Assembly: GCF_009708005.2 (NCBI RefSeq)
Contig: NZ_CP052757.1
Span: 930,001-994,000 of the forward strand
Reading direction: 5' to 3'
DNA length: 64,000 nucleotides
DNA from: Cellulosimicrobium protaetiae
GTDB taxonomy: Bacteria > Actinomycetota > Actinomycetes > Actinomycetales > Cellulomonadaceae
The notes under the pieces: generated by a model
Database searches by the model: none
Told to the model about the DNA's origin: nothing
The model's input: only the letters and a program-made list of their open reading frames with translations
In this document: positions 1-9,152 of the stretch, one piece after another
Position numbering within the stretch: the first letter of the stretch is position 1
How the letters are laid out: every line of letters starts with the position of its first letter
Translations under genes and position numbers: made by a program

Positions 1-770
1 TCCGCACCCTCCTTCGCGAGGCGCTGGAAGACGAGGTTCTTGACCAGGTCGGCGGCCGTCAGGGGAGTACCGCGAGCGTTGAGGGTTTCGAAGATGGCCT
101 GGGAGTCCTCGTTCGCCTGCAGGTCGATGACGACGAACTGGATGCCGTTCGACAGCACGCCGGCCAGGAGCTCTGCCCGCTGCGTGACGTCGTCCGGCCG
201 TGCCCCGGCACTGACGTCGCCCTCCCCGTCCAGCCACTCGCCGACGCAGCGGGCGAAGTACGCGTGCGCCGCCGTGATGCGGGACGTCGAGTGCGGCAGG
301 TCGTCGTGGGTGACCGGCGGTTCCGCGTTCATGACGTCGTCGAACGCCGCACGGTCGCGGTTGGTGTGCCGCACCTTGAGGCGCTGCTCCTCGTCGTCCA
401 CGAACGCGGGATTGTTGTGCGTCAGGGCTTCGAGCTGGGTGCTGTACCGGTCGAGCCCGCGCTCCTCGAAGGCGGCCCCGGCGGCGTCCATGAGGAGCTG
501 AAGAGTGGTCAGCCGCTGCTGGCCGTCGATGACGTTTCGCACGATGAGGTTCCCCATCGCGGACTCCTCCGCCTGGACGACCACGGCCCCCAGAAAGTGG
601 CTCGCCCCGATCGAGCCGCTGTGCCGGATCGACGCGATCCGGACCACGTCCTGCCACAGCGGCTCCCACTGGTCCTCCTCCTCCCACACGTACGGGCGCT
701 GGAAGAGAGGGACCACGATCTGCTGCGGCTGGATGAAGATCTGCTGCGGGGTCCGGACGTTCGTTTCCAC
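1..770 (-). CDS. DUF262 (GmrS-like) protein, 3' end outside window
   Basis: The N-terminal 256 codons of a DUF262 protein; the gene runs off the left edge. The DUF262 fold (ParB/sulfiredoxin-like NTPase) is the GmrS half of GmrSD type IV restriction enzymes and also occurs in SspE and BrxU. Visible hallmarks are PLFQRPYVW near residue 20 and IDGQQRLTTLQ near residue 80, the nucleotide-binding DGQQR motif, followed by FETLNARGTPLTAADLVKN, which is typical of GmrS. The start is taken as GTG at 770 because the ATG at 792 is in another frame and a GAGG element lies about 9 bases upstream. Any DUF1524 (HNH nuclease) half would be outside the window and cannot be seen. It is on the same strand as the methylase-helicase pair, 86 bases downstream, so co-transcription is plausible. 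Confidence 0.88.
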   Translation of the reverse strand, partial: METNVRTPQQIFIQPQQIVVPLFQRPYVWEEEDQWEPLWQDVVRIASIRHSGSIGASHFLGAVVVQAEESAMGNLIVRNVIDGQQRLTTLQLLMDAAGAAFEERGLDRYSTQLEALTHNNPAFVDDEEQRLKVRHTNRDRAAFDDVMNAEPPVTHDDLPHSTSRITAAHAYFARCVGEWLDGEGDVSAGARPDDVTQRAELLAGVLSNGIQFVVIDLQANEDSQAIFETLNARGTPLTAADLVKNLVFQRLAKEGA

Positions 771-856
771 TCGAGCGTTCCTCGTCCTTCATGGTCTCGC
801 GGGGCGGTTGATGTCGCTGGCGTGCGGATTGCTGATTCGTGCGTTCCTGCTGGCGT

Positions 857-3800
857 CTACTCCGGCGTGGCCGGCTCGGCTCGTGCCGCGAGGCGGCGCT
901 CGAACTCGGCGTAGGCCTGGCGCATGTGGGCCTCGCGGTCGAGGGTCTGGAACGGGAGGTCGTAGGTGTAGGCGACGCCGCTGCCCGGGTGGACGGCGGT
1001 GAGGTCGTCCTCCGAGAAGCGGCCGTCGTTGCCGCCCTTCTTGCGCCACGTGGTCAGGACGGTGTTCGGGACGAGGCGGCCGTTGTCGTCGTAGTGGTCG
1101 CGGTTGCGGTCGTAGCCGTACAGCACCGGGAACTGGGTGCGGTAGATCGTGCACAGCTCGTCCGCGGTCAGGCCCAGCGACAGCGCCACCAGGGCGTCGA
1201 TCTCCAGCAGCGCCTGCCGACGGTCCTCCGCCCGGCGCAGCGGCGTCTCCGGCGTCCACTCCGGGCCGACGTCGCCGAGGTCCACCCAGCCCGTACGCTC
1301 CGGCAGACCGGTCCACGAGTCGTCGCGGAACGCCGTGTCGTAGCACTCGGCCCACAGGTCGGCGTAGGCGCCAGTGACACAATTGAGGCGAAGGGCTCTC
1401 AGCCGGATCTCTCGGTCGAAATGGCTCGACACAAATGGGAGGCGCTCCAACTGTGCCGCGCGAATGTGCTTCTTCGGCACCACTCGGGTTGTCGCATCAA
1501 GAACCAGTGAACTCGCAAATCCAGCGACGTCAACGAGGGTCCGATAACTTCCCGCCGGGAGCCCAGCGCTGAATCCGCCATCCACATGGGTGACACCGGG
1601 CGGTAGCAGGGCGGGGATTAGCGTGCGTTCGCCAGTGGGCGCAGCCATCGTCCGCCAGGCAATACGGTAGAAGGCGCGGGCGGAGACGGTCTCGGTGCGG
1701 ACGGCGGTGCCGTCGGCGCGGCTGGCGGTCTCCACGTGGCGGACGTACTTCGGGTCTACGGCGGGGGAGCCGTCGATGGGCTTGCTGTCCGGGCCGACGA
1801 CGACGTCGCGGGTCCAGTGCGTGTACGCCGCGTCGTAGGTCTTGCGGTCGCCGCGCGGCTTGTACGACGTCGCCGGGATCGCCCTCGCGCCGAGCGCTTC
1901 GAGGTCGACGGCGGACCAGTCGAGGTTGTTCGCCATCGTCTCGTTGGGCGTCTTGTACGCGGGGTTCGCCACGTGGAGGTGCGGCCCCTGAATAATCGCG
2001 TCCTCCCAACAGTCAGCGACGTCCCAGGATTTCTCGAAGAGGCCGCGCTTGAAGTCAGTCGTCTCATTCCACCCCTGGGAGAAGGTGAGGTCGAGTGACT
2101 TGATGCGCTCAGCGGCAGAGATCTTGTCGAGGGCCGAAGCGGTCGCCTTGTTTACGGCGTAGACCACGCGACTGCGACTCGTCGGTACGTCTGCGTCCTC
2201 GAGAGTCGCGTGCCAGGTTCGAAGAATCGCCTCATCGACTGCAATGACACGAGCAGCATGGGGTCTCACGTCCCATCGGCCGTCGGGATCCTTGAGGCCG
2301 GGCTCCTCGCCCAGGCCTTGGTGGTCGAAAGACCGTTCGACGGTGTCAGGGTGATAGAGCGAGGCGGCTTGAAGGAAGTGCGGGGCACGGGAGGTGCCGT
2401 AGACGTGCACGCCGTAGCTGACCAGGTGGTGGATCTCGAAGAGGACTAGCTCGTTGATGAACTGCCAGTGTCGGCGGAGGCGGCGGTAGGTCACTGCGCG
2501 AAGTGGACCGGCCTTCTCATCCGTGAAGTGGGTCTCGGGGTGGATGAGGCCGATGGAGCCGCTAGTCGCGATGTGGCGCCAGGTCTGCTCCATGAAGCAG
2601 CGGTAGAGATCAGGGCGGAGGCCGACGAGGTATGGGTAGTCGGTCGGGCTCGACACGGCTTCCCGAGTGGCGACCGTCGCAGTGAGCGAATCGAGATAGA
2701 AGTCCCGGGCGGCAGGCAACTCGAGCGTGGCGCTGCGCAGATCGCTTGCTCGGCCCGTCGCCAGCTTCCCTTCCAGTGCGAAGGCCACTTCGTACTCGCC
2801 TAGCGCTGCGGCTTCGTCGAAGTCAGGCCGGACCCACGGTGGGTTACCCACCTGAAGGTCGAACCCACCGCGCGTGGCGAACACTGATGCAAAGTCGAGC
2901 TCCCAGTGGAAGAACCCCTGTTGAGCCGCAACCCGTTGGCACACGACGAGCCACGGGTGCTCGTGCAGCACTCGTTCCGGCGATGCGACACCGGCGAACG
3001 AGAGCTCGAACTCCTCGGCCTCGTTGAGCTCGTCCCAGTCGGCAGTCGACGCAAGGGTCTGGTCGCCGCCGGTCCACTTCCGTCCACGCCCCGAGGCTCC
3101 GCTCTCGGCGTGGACGCCTAGCACGGCGCGCAGGCCGCCGATCCACTCGTCCAGGGTCGGCGGTTCGATGCTCTCCTCGGAACCGTCGTCAGACTTGACC
3201 CGGGTTGACCCATCAGTCAGCGGCCAGAACCACAGTGCCGACCACGCGTCCATGACGAGTCGGAGCCGCTGGTAGGCGCCCTTCGCGTCGGCCAGCGCCT
3301 CTTCGATCTGCTTGCGCGTGACGGCGCCGCCGACGGGCAGGTCGTCGGCTCCCCACACGTCGATGGACCGACGGATCTGGTCCTCGGCGATGCGGAGCCG
3401 CGGGTGGGCGAGGTCCCAGAGCGCCTCGACGCGGTGGGCGAGGTTGACCAACTCGTCAGCCTGCTTCTTCGACGGCGTCACGAGCACGGTCTTGCGCCAC
3501 GCCTTGAGGCGGGCCAGCGCCTCGGGGGCGAGTTCCTTGGCTTCCTTCGCCTCGACTGCCGAGCCCCAGCCCGCGGCGGGGAGCAGGAAGTGGTGGATCC
3601 TCCCGCCCACGTCGCCGAGCGAGCTCGACCGCCCGGCGGCGCGGTCGGCGTCGGACGGAGAGAGCGGCACGTCCGTGGGTACCGCGGTGAGCCACGCCCG
3701 CTTGGCGAGCTGGTCGCGGCGGTACACCGCGCGTCGGGCACCGATGAGGGAGTTGCCGCGCTTGAGATGCAGGCCGAACCACGGCGCCTGCAGGCCCTCG

Positions 3801-5803
3801 CCCATCGTGTCGAGCCACAGGGAGATCTCGGCGAGCTCGACGGCGGTCCCGTTGAGGTCCACCCCGTACACGTTGTGCAGGGCGATGTGCGCCTTGACCT
3901 TCTGGAGCTCGGCGGCGTAGCGGTCGGGGTCGATCCGCTCGCCGGTCTCGTCCTGCTTGCGCCGCAGGTACGCGGCGGCGAGCTGACGCACCGCCTCGAT
4001 GGCGAACGCGCCGGAGCCGAGGGCCGGCTCGCACACCGTGAGGTCGAGGATCTCGCGCGCCGACATCTTGCGGGGGACCTCGCGGCCCTCCCACTCGACG
4101 GAGCCCTCCTTGACCTCGTCCGGCCCGATGAGCTCGACGAGAGCCTGCGACACCGTGAACCGGGTCAGCACCTCGGGCGTGTAGTACGACGCCGACTGCT
4201 GCCGCTCCCGGCCCGCGAGCCGGAACACGAACGTGCCCTGCTCGTGCACGACCGGCTTCTGCTCGCCCGTGACCGGGTCGGGCGCGGTGACGAAGTCCTT
4301 CGGTGCGATCGACTGCGACCGCACGACGGGCACCACCCACGAGCCCTTCTCCGCGTTGCCGTCCTTGGCGACCTCGTGCAGGTCCTCGGTGGCGAAGAAG
4401 CCCGTGTAGCTCATGAGCCCCTCGTACACGGCACCGAGCTGGTTGATGCCGAGCTCGGCGTACGAGATGAACCCGCGGTCCTTGCCCTTCGACTCCTTGC
4501 TCAGCAGCAGGTGCCGCAGCACCTGCTGCAGCGCCGCGTTCCCCAGCCCGACGGCGTCGATGTGCGCGGTCTTCGACGGCAGGAAGAGGTCCGCCTTGAG
4601 CGGCTGGAACGTCAGGCCGTCGGCCCCGTCGTCCACCCGGTGCACCTCGCCGTCGACCCGCTCGTCCCGTGCCGCACCCCCCGCGCCGTCGTGACCGGCG
4701 TCGACGAGCCGGAACAGCGTGCCCAGCGACTGGTAGAGGTGCGTGCCGTCCTGCGAGCGGTGATCGGCGATGTTCACGAGCGTCAGCTCGCGCAGCCGGT
4801 CCAGGCTGTAGCCCTGCTCGTACGTCGGGTCGCCGACGGGCAGCACGCCCAGCTCCGGGGACGCCTCCGCGAACAGGAGGAACAGGATCCGGTACAGGAA
4901 GCGCAGCGACTGCCCGGCGAGCTCCTGCGCCTCGGCCTGCGGCAGCGGGTCCAGACCCTGCGCGGCACGGCGCCGCACCACCTCGTTCGCGATGATCTCG
5001 ATGGACAGCCGCACGCCCTCGCGCAGGTCCTTCGACACTCCGACGGTGTGCTTCACCGACTCGTCCAGCACGCCCGGCCACCACAGGTTGCCCTCGGGGT
5101 CCGGGGCGAGCGACGCCGCGTCGACGCACGTCAGTGCCGTGTCCGTCTCCCCGCCGCGCTTGTCGTCCGCCCGCTCGGCCACGAGCTGCAGGTCGACGGC
5201 GAGGTAGCGGCCCTCCGCCCAGCGCGCCTTCTCCGCGACGAGCATCCACCCGCCCGCCAGGACGAGCGCGAACTCGGGCGCGTCGTCCTGCACGAACAGG
5301 TACGACAGCAGCCGCGCCACCGAGTGGATCTGCGTCGTGTCGTCGACGGCGTACGGCTCGAGCAGTGTCCGGTCGCGGGGCGACGGCTTGTCCCGGTCGC
5401 CCTTGGCGAGCAGGGCCTCGACGTCCTTGACCGCCACCGCCTCGACGATCACCAGGGGAGCCGCGGCTTCCAGGCCGGTCGCGTGGACGCGCTCGACCGG
5501 GCCGTCCTGCTTCGACTGCAGCGCTACCGACGTGTAGCCGAGCACCCTGCGCAGCTCTGCGTACAGCTCGGGCAGCACCGCGAACCGGCCGCCCTCCTCG
5601 CCCAGCCCCGCCAGCGTCGACAGCAGGCTCGCCCGCGCACCCACGAACCGGGCACGCGTCGTCTGCTCGCCCTCCTTCTCGGCGTCGTCCCACGCCTTGC
5701 GGCGCTCCAGCACCCGCGTCCGGAAGGACTGCTTGCCGTCCGACCCGACGTAGTGCTCGCTGATCCAGTCCTCGCCGACGACGATCGCGTCGCTCGCGGC
5801 CAT
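857..5803 (-). CDS. drmMI-like: Eco57I-like N6-adenine DNA methyltransferase, DISARM DrmMI-like
   Basis: A 1648-residue protein likely to methylate adenine in DNA so that the host is spared by the linked defence machinery. SAM-binding motif I is read as CEPALGSGAFAIEA near residue 590 and catalytic motif IV as GNPPW near residue 984, the signature of gamma-class N6-adenine methylases. The N-terminal ~550 residues are a long helical region with no motif I recognise; the part after NPPW should hold the target-recognition domain. Size and layout match the large Eco57I-type methylases of class 1 DISARM (DrmMI) and BREX (PglX). Its ATG overlaps the stop of the upstream SNF2 helicase by one base (TGATG), so the two are translationally coupled, as drmD and drmMI often are. 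Base composition drops in the 1380-2900 segment, suggesting recognition-domain exchange. A self-contained type IIG enzyme is less likely; I see no clear nuclease motif. Confidence 0.85.
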   Translation of the reverse strand: MAASDAIVVGEDWISEHYVGSDGKQSFRTRVLERRKAWDDAEKEGEQTTRARFVGARASLLSTLAGLGEEGGRFAVLPELYAELRRVLGYTSVALQSKQDGPVERVHATGLEAAAPLVIVEAVAVKDVEALLAKGDRDKPSPRDRTLLEPYAVDDTTQIHSVARLLSYLFVQDDAPEFALVLAGGWMLVAEKARWAEGRYLAVDLQLVAERADDKRGGETDTALTCVDAASLAPDPEGNLWWPGVLDESVKHTVGVSKDLREGVRLSIEIIANEVVRRRAAQGLDPLPQAEAQELAGQSLRFLYRILFLLFAEASPELGVLPVGDPTYEQGYSLDRLRELTLVNIADHRSQDGTHLYQSLGTLFRLVDAGHDGAGGAARDERVDGEVHRVDDGADGLTFQPLKADLFLPSKTAHIDAVGLGNAALQQVLRHLLLSKESKGKDRGFISYAELGINQLGAVYEGLMSYTGFFATEDLHEVAKDGNAEKGSWVVPVVRSQSIAPKDFVTAPDPVTGEQKPVVHEQGTFVFRLAGRERQQSASYYTPEVLTRFTVSQALVELIGPDEVKEGSVEWEGREVPRKMSAREILDLTVCEPALGSGAFAIEAVRQLAAAYLRRKQDETGERIDPDRYAAELQKVKAHIALHNVYGVDLNGTAVELAEISLWLDTMGEGLQAPWFGLHLKRGNSLIGARRAVYRRDQLAKRAWLTAVPTDVPLSPSDADRAAGRSSSLGDVGGRIHHFLLPAAGWGSAVEAKEAKELAPEALARLKAWRKTVLVTPSKKQADELVNLAHRVEALWDLAHPRLRIAEDQIRRSIDVWGADDLPVGGAVTRKQIEEALADAKGAYQRLRLVMDAWSALWFWPLTDGSTRVKSDDGSEESIEPPTLDEWIGGLRAVLGVHAESGASGRGRKWTGGDQTLASTADWDELNEAEEFELSFAGVASPERVLHEHPWLVVCQRVAAQQGFFHWELDFASVFATRGGFDLQVGNPPWVRPDFDEAAALGEYEVAFALEGKLATGRASDLRSATLELPAARDFYLDSLTATVATREAVSSPTDYPYLVGLRPDLYRCFMEQTWRHIATSGSIGLIHPETHFTDEKAGPLRAVTYRRLRRHWQFINELVLFEIHHLVSYGVHVYGTSRAPHFLQAASLYHPDTVERSFDHQGLGEEPGLKDPDGRWDVRPHAARVIAVDEAILRTWHATLEDADVPTSRSRVVYAVNKATASALDKISAAERIKSLDLTFSQGWNETTDFKRGLFEKSWDVADCWEDAIIQGPHLHVANPAYKTPNETMANNLDWSAVDLEALGARAIPATSYKPRGDRKTYDAAYTHWTRDVVVGPDSKPIDGSPAVDPKYVRHVETASRADGTAVRTETVSARAFYRIAWRTMAAPTGERTLIPALLPPGVTHVDGGFSAGLPAGSYRTLVDVAGFASSLVLDATTRVVPKKHIRAAQLERLPFVSSHFDREIRLRALRLNCVTGAYADLWAECYDTAFRDDSWTGLPERTGWVDLGDVGPEWTPETPLRRAEDRRQALLEIDALVALSLGLTADELCTIYRTQFPVLYGYDRNRDHYDDNGRLVPNTVLTTWRKKGGNDGRFSEDDLTAVHPGSGVAYTYDLPFQTLDREAHMRQAYAEFERRLAARAEPATPE

Positions 5804-8800
5804 CAGTGGTTCTCCTCGGTGTCGGGCTGGTCGACGGGGACGACGACGAGCAGGGGTCGCAGCAGGGTGCGGTGCGGCACCATCTCCCGCGCGAGGCGGG
5901 TCTCCTCGTCGACGTCGGACTGGCGGCTCGCGATGCCGGACCTCGCCGCCGCGGCCTCGCGGCCGATGAGTGCCGACGCCTCCATGCGCCAGTGCTGGCT
6001 GCGTCGCAGCCACGCCTCGACGCGGTCCTGCGTCTCGGCGCGGATCGACTCGATCTGGTCGCCCACCGACGCCTCCGCGGACGCGACGGCCTGGCGGACG
6101 AACGGCTGGAGCGCCTCCGCGCCCGGGATCGCTCCCGTGTTGGTGGTGCCCACGCGCAGGTACGCGACGGCGTCGGCCGACGACGCGTGCTGTGACGCGA
6201 GGCCGAACGACGGGCTATCCGGGTTGGGGAACGCGACCGTCTGGTACGACGTCGCGACGACCTGACCCCGCACGTTGTACAACGCCGCCTGCACCAGCAC
6301 CGTGAGGTCCTCGACGCCGCCGCGCACCGCGAACACCTGGCGGCGCTGCAACGTCGAGAGCACACGGTCGGACGCCCAGTCGACCACCGGGTGCAGCGGC
6401 CCGAGGAAGTGCGCCTCCGGCCAGGTGGAGCGCGACTCCGCGCTCTTCGCGTTCACCAGCTCCTGGGTGCCGCGCGCGGTCGCCGTCGCGAGCCGCAGCG
6501 TCTCGGTCACGTTCCGGTCCGCGAGGTACGACTGGGGCAGCACCTCCAGCCGCTGCTGCAGGTCGCGCGGCGGCTTGAGCGAGGCGAGGGACTGCTGGGG
6601 GTACGTCTTCCACGCGACGCCGTTCGGCGGCTCCTGCCCCGGCGTCGTGCAGATCTGGGTGAGCGCGTCCTCCAGGAACGACAGCTCGTCGTCGTAGACG
6701 CCTGTGCTGCCGCCGGTCTCCACCGTCGGGGCGGAGGTCTCCGGCTCGGCGGGAGCCGCGGCGCCCATGCCCATCAGACGCGCCAGGAGGCCGGCGGGAC
6801 CGTCGTCGGCGACGACCTCCTCGACCTCCTTCACGACGTGCTCCAGCGACTTCGCCTGCCGGAGCACGTCGGCGATCGCCTTCTCCTCGGCCTTCACCGA
6901 GTACTCGCCCATGAGCGACGCCGTGTCGCCCAGAGCCCGGTGCGCGTGGTGCTCGCGCTCCACCAGACGCGTGAGCACACGAAGGTCACCACCGAACCGC
7001 GTCGTCGTCTGTGGGTCCAGCAGGAGGCTGGTGATCTGCGGGGCGTGCTTCTGCCCGTACCGGTCGATGCGGCCGTTGCGCTGCTCGATACGGATCAGGG
7101 ACCACGGGATGTCGTAGTGCACCAGGTGGTGGCAGTGGCTGTGCAGGTTCACGCCCTCGGACGCCACGTCGCCCGTCACCAGCACGCGGATCGGGGACGA
7201 CGCGAGCTTGAACGACTCGACGATCGCCTGCTGGTCGACGTCGGACAGACCGCCGTGCAGCACGACGACGTTCTCCTCCGTCAGCCCGAGGTCCTGCCCG
7301 AGCTTCTTCCGGAGCCAGCCCAGGGTCGCGACACGCTCCGCGAAGACCACCGCGCGCATCTCCGCACCCTTGCGGACGCCGATGCCCCGCAGATGGTCGA
7401 GCAGCGCGTCGTACTTCGCCGACGGCTCGGTGAGCGAGCGGCGGGCGAGGCCGTGCAGGCGCGTGAGCGCGGCACGCTCGGCGCCCCGCGTGCCGGTACC
7501 CGACGCCGCTCCCGGGCCGGGCGAGGCCAGGCCGGGAAGGTGCGCCGCGCCGTCGGGCACGGGGCTACCGTCCGTGGTGTCCGGGGCGACGAGCGAGTCC
7601 TCGTCGTCGGACTCCTGCCTGCCACCCTCCAGGACGCGCAGCCGCTTGCGGACCGACTCCTCCAGCGCGGCGGGGGAGGACAAGAACGCCTTGGCGAGCG
7701 TCCACGGGAAGAGCGTGGCACCGCCCTTGCCGGAGTACGGGCTCGCACCACCGGCCGGCCAGAGCCACGTGCGCTCCAGCTCGACCGCGATCTCCTCCTC
7801 GACAGGCGACGCCGGGACGAGCACGTTCTGCGGTTCCCTGCGCTCCGCCCAGTCGGCCCCCACGACCGACGCGACCTCGGGCGAGTGCCGGTGCCGACGG
7901 ACGATCAGCCGCTCCACCTGCTTCTCGTCCAGCTCGACGCCGTCGGGCTTGACGGCGGACGGCTCCAGCATCCGGACCAGCGCCGCGAACGACCTGGGGT
8001 CACCGTTGTGCGGGGTGGCGCTGGCGAGGACGAGCGCGTCCGTCTGGCGGGAGAGCATCGTCGCGAGGCGAAAGTTCTGCGTCGAAGAGTTCGTCACGTT
8101 GTGCGACTCGTCGATCACGACCGCGTCCCACCGGTGCTTGCGCAGGTGCGCCACGTACTTGTCCGACTTCAACGTGTCGATCGAGATGATGACCCGCTTG
8201 AAGAACGCGAACGGGTTGCGGTTCGCCGGCAGCCTCTGCCGGATGCGCTGGATACCCGTGCTGTCCAGGCGGACGAACGGCAGGGCGAAACGCGTCCACA
8301 GCTCGAACTGCATCTGCTCCAGCACGTGCTTCGGCGTCACGACGAGGATCCGCTCGCCCCGCCCCCGCCGCGCGAGCTCCGACAAGATCATGCCGATCTC
8401 GAGCGTCTTGCCCAGGCCCACCGCGTCCGCCAGCAAGATGCGGGGACGCAGGTTGTCCGGGTCCAGAGCCTTGCGCACCGCCGCGAACTGGTACGGCAGC
8501 GGGTCCGCCAGCGCCCGGTGCGCCGTCGTGAGCGCCGGGTCCGCGATCGGGACCGGCGTCTTGCGCAGCATCGCCTCGAGCCACAGGCGCGACGTGCGGT
8601 ACCTGGGCGAACCGTCCGCCACGACCGTCGTCTCCGCCGGGTCCGCGACCGCGACGTCGTCGAGCGCGGTCGAGAAGACCGCCTCCGTGTCACGCACCAG
8701 CTCCGACAACCCCACGACGTGGACGAAGTGCCCGTCCGTCGTCGGCTCGATCTGGGTGACCAGCCACTCCTCGTCCCGGATCACCACCGTCGACCCCGGG

Positions 8801-8844
8801 GCCGCGGTGAACTCGGCGGTTCGTGACTCGGTCGTTGCTGCCAC
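5803..8844 (-). CDS. drmD-like: SNF2-family helicase, DISARM DrmD-like
   Basis: A 1013-residue superfamily 2 translocase. Walker A is read as DAVGLGKT near residue 139, a DESH Walker B box near residue 241, SATPHNGD after it, and the C-terminal RecA lobe with QRNGRIDRYGQKHAPQ near residue 585. This Swi2/Snf2 layout with a long C-terminal extension is that of DrmD, the class 1 DISARM helicase paired with an adenine methylase. The GTG at 8844 is preferred because GAGGGA lies 6 bases upstream; a longer reading from 9060 would run back through the palindromic operator and has no ribosome binding site. The gene is divergent from the DUF4011 helicase and coupled to the methylase downstream. No drmA, drmB or drmC is adjacent, so naming by full DISARM membership is not justified. 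Confidence 0.85.
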   Translation of the reverse strand: MAATTESRTAEFTAAPGSTVVIRDEEWLVTQIEPTTDGHFVHVVGLSELVRDTEAVFSTALDDVAVADPAETTVVADGSPRYRTSRLWLEAMLRKTPVPIADPALTTAHRALADPLPYQFAAVRKALDPDNLRPRILLADAVGLGKTLEIGMILSELARRGRGERILVVTPKHVLEQMQFELWTRFALPFVRLDSTGIQRIRQRLPANRNPFAFFKRVIISIDTLKSDKYVAHLRKHRWDAVVIDESHNVTNSSTQNFRLATMLSRQTDALVLASATPHNGDPRSFAALVRMLEPSAVKPDGVELDEKQVERLIVRRHRHSPEVASVVGADWAERREPQNVLVPASPVEEEIAVELERTWLWPAGGASPYSGKGGATLFPWTLAKAFLSSPAALEESVRKRLRVLEGGRQESDDEDSLVAPDTTDGSPVPDGAAHLPGLASPGPGAASGTGTRGAERAALTRLHGLARRSLTEPSAKYDALLDHLRGIGVRKGAEMRAVVFAERVATLGWLRKKLGQDLGLTEENVVVLHGGLSDVDQQAIVESFKLASSPIRVLVTGDVASEGVNLHSHCHHLVHYDIPWSLIRIEQRNGRIDRYGQKHAPQITSLLLDPQTTTRFGGDLRVLTRLVEREHHAHRALGDTASLMGEYSVKAEEKAIADVLRQAKSLEHVVKEVEEVVADDGPAGLLARLMGMGAAAPAEPETSAPTVETGGSTGVYDDELSFLEDALTQICTTPGQEPPNGVAWKTYPQQSLASLKPPRDLQQRLEVLPQSYLADRNVTETLRLATATARGTQELVNAKSAESRSTWPEAHFLGPLHPVVDWASDRVLSTLQRRQVFAVRGGVEDLTVLVQAALYNVRGQVVATSYQTVAFPNPDSPSFGLASQHASSADAVAYLRVGTTNTGAIPGAEALQPFVRQAVASAEASVGDQIESIRAETQDRVEAWLRRSQHWRMEASALIGREAAAARSGIASRQSDVDEETRLAREMVPHRTLLRPLLVVVPVDQPDTEENH

Positions 8845-9152
8845 GCTCAGTCCCTCGGTCGTGCTCGGTATCGGTGCACCAGCGGTGCGGTCGCTCAGGG
8901 CCGACGACACGGCGGCGGCCAGGCAGACTGCCCCGAGGATATCCGTGGTTCGGTTCCGTTTGTCCCCGGAGAGGGTGAAGAACTGCTTCCTTCCTCGACC
9001 GTCACGTCCATCGGTGAATGGAGAGATTTCACCCGTGGTGAAATATCCCGGAGTGCTCAAGAGCCCTGATCCAAGGACCCGAGCGCTACAGTCGCCTCGA
9101 TCACCGGCGCGGCGTCCGGAGAACGTGATCGTGAGACGAGCAGGAGCCTCGA
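8845..9152. promoter_or_regulatory. Divergent promoter region with 19-bp palindrome
   Basis: The 308-base gap between the SNF2 helicase (-) and the DUF4011 helicase (+) has no gene. It holds a perfect inverted repeat at 9026-9044, ATTTCACC-CGT-GGTGAAAT, with a third, partial half-site (GGTGAAT) at 9013-9019. Its AT-rich centre in GC-rich DNA and its place between divergent defence genes fit an operator for a dimeric repressor acting on both sides. The regulator is not identifiable. A 10-base piece, ATTTCACCCG, recurs in the other divergent promoter of the island at 26100-26109. Confidence 0.6.

Noticed and set aside
3404-6365. Long open frames on both strands (~950 residues each) inside the methylase/helicase region
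   Set aside because: Their translations are Arg/Pro/Ala/Gly-rich without domain motifs, and they overlap the well-supported methylase in other frames; they are typical artefacts of high-GC coding DNA.
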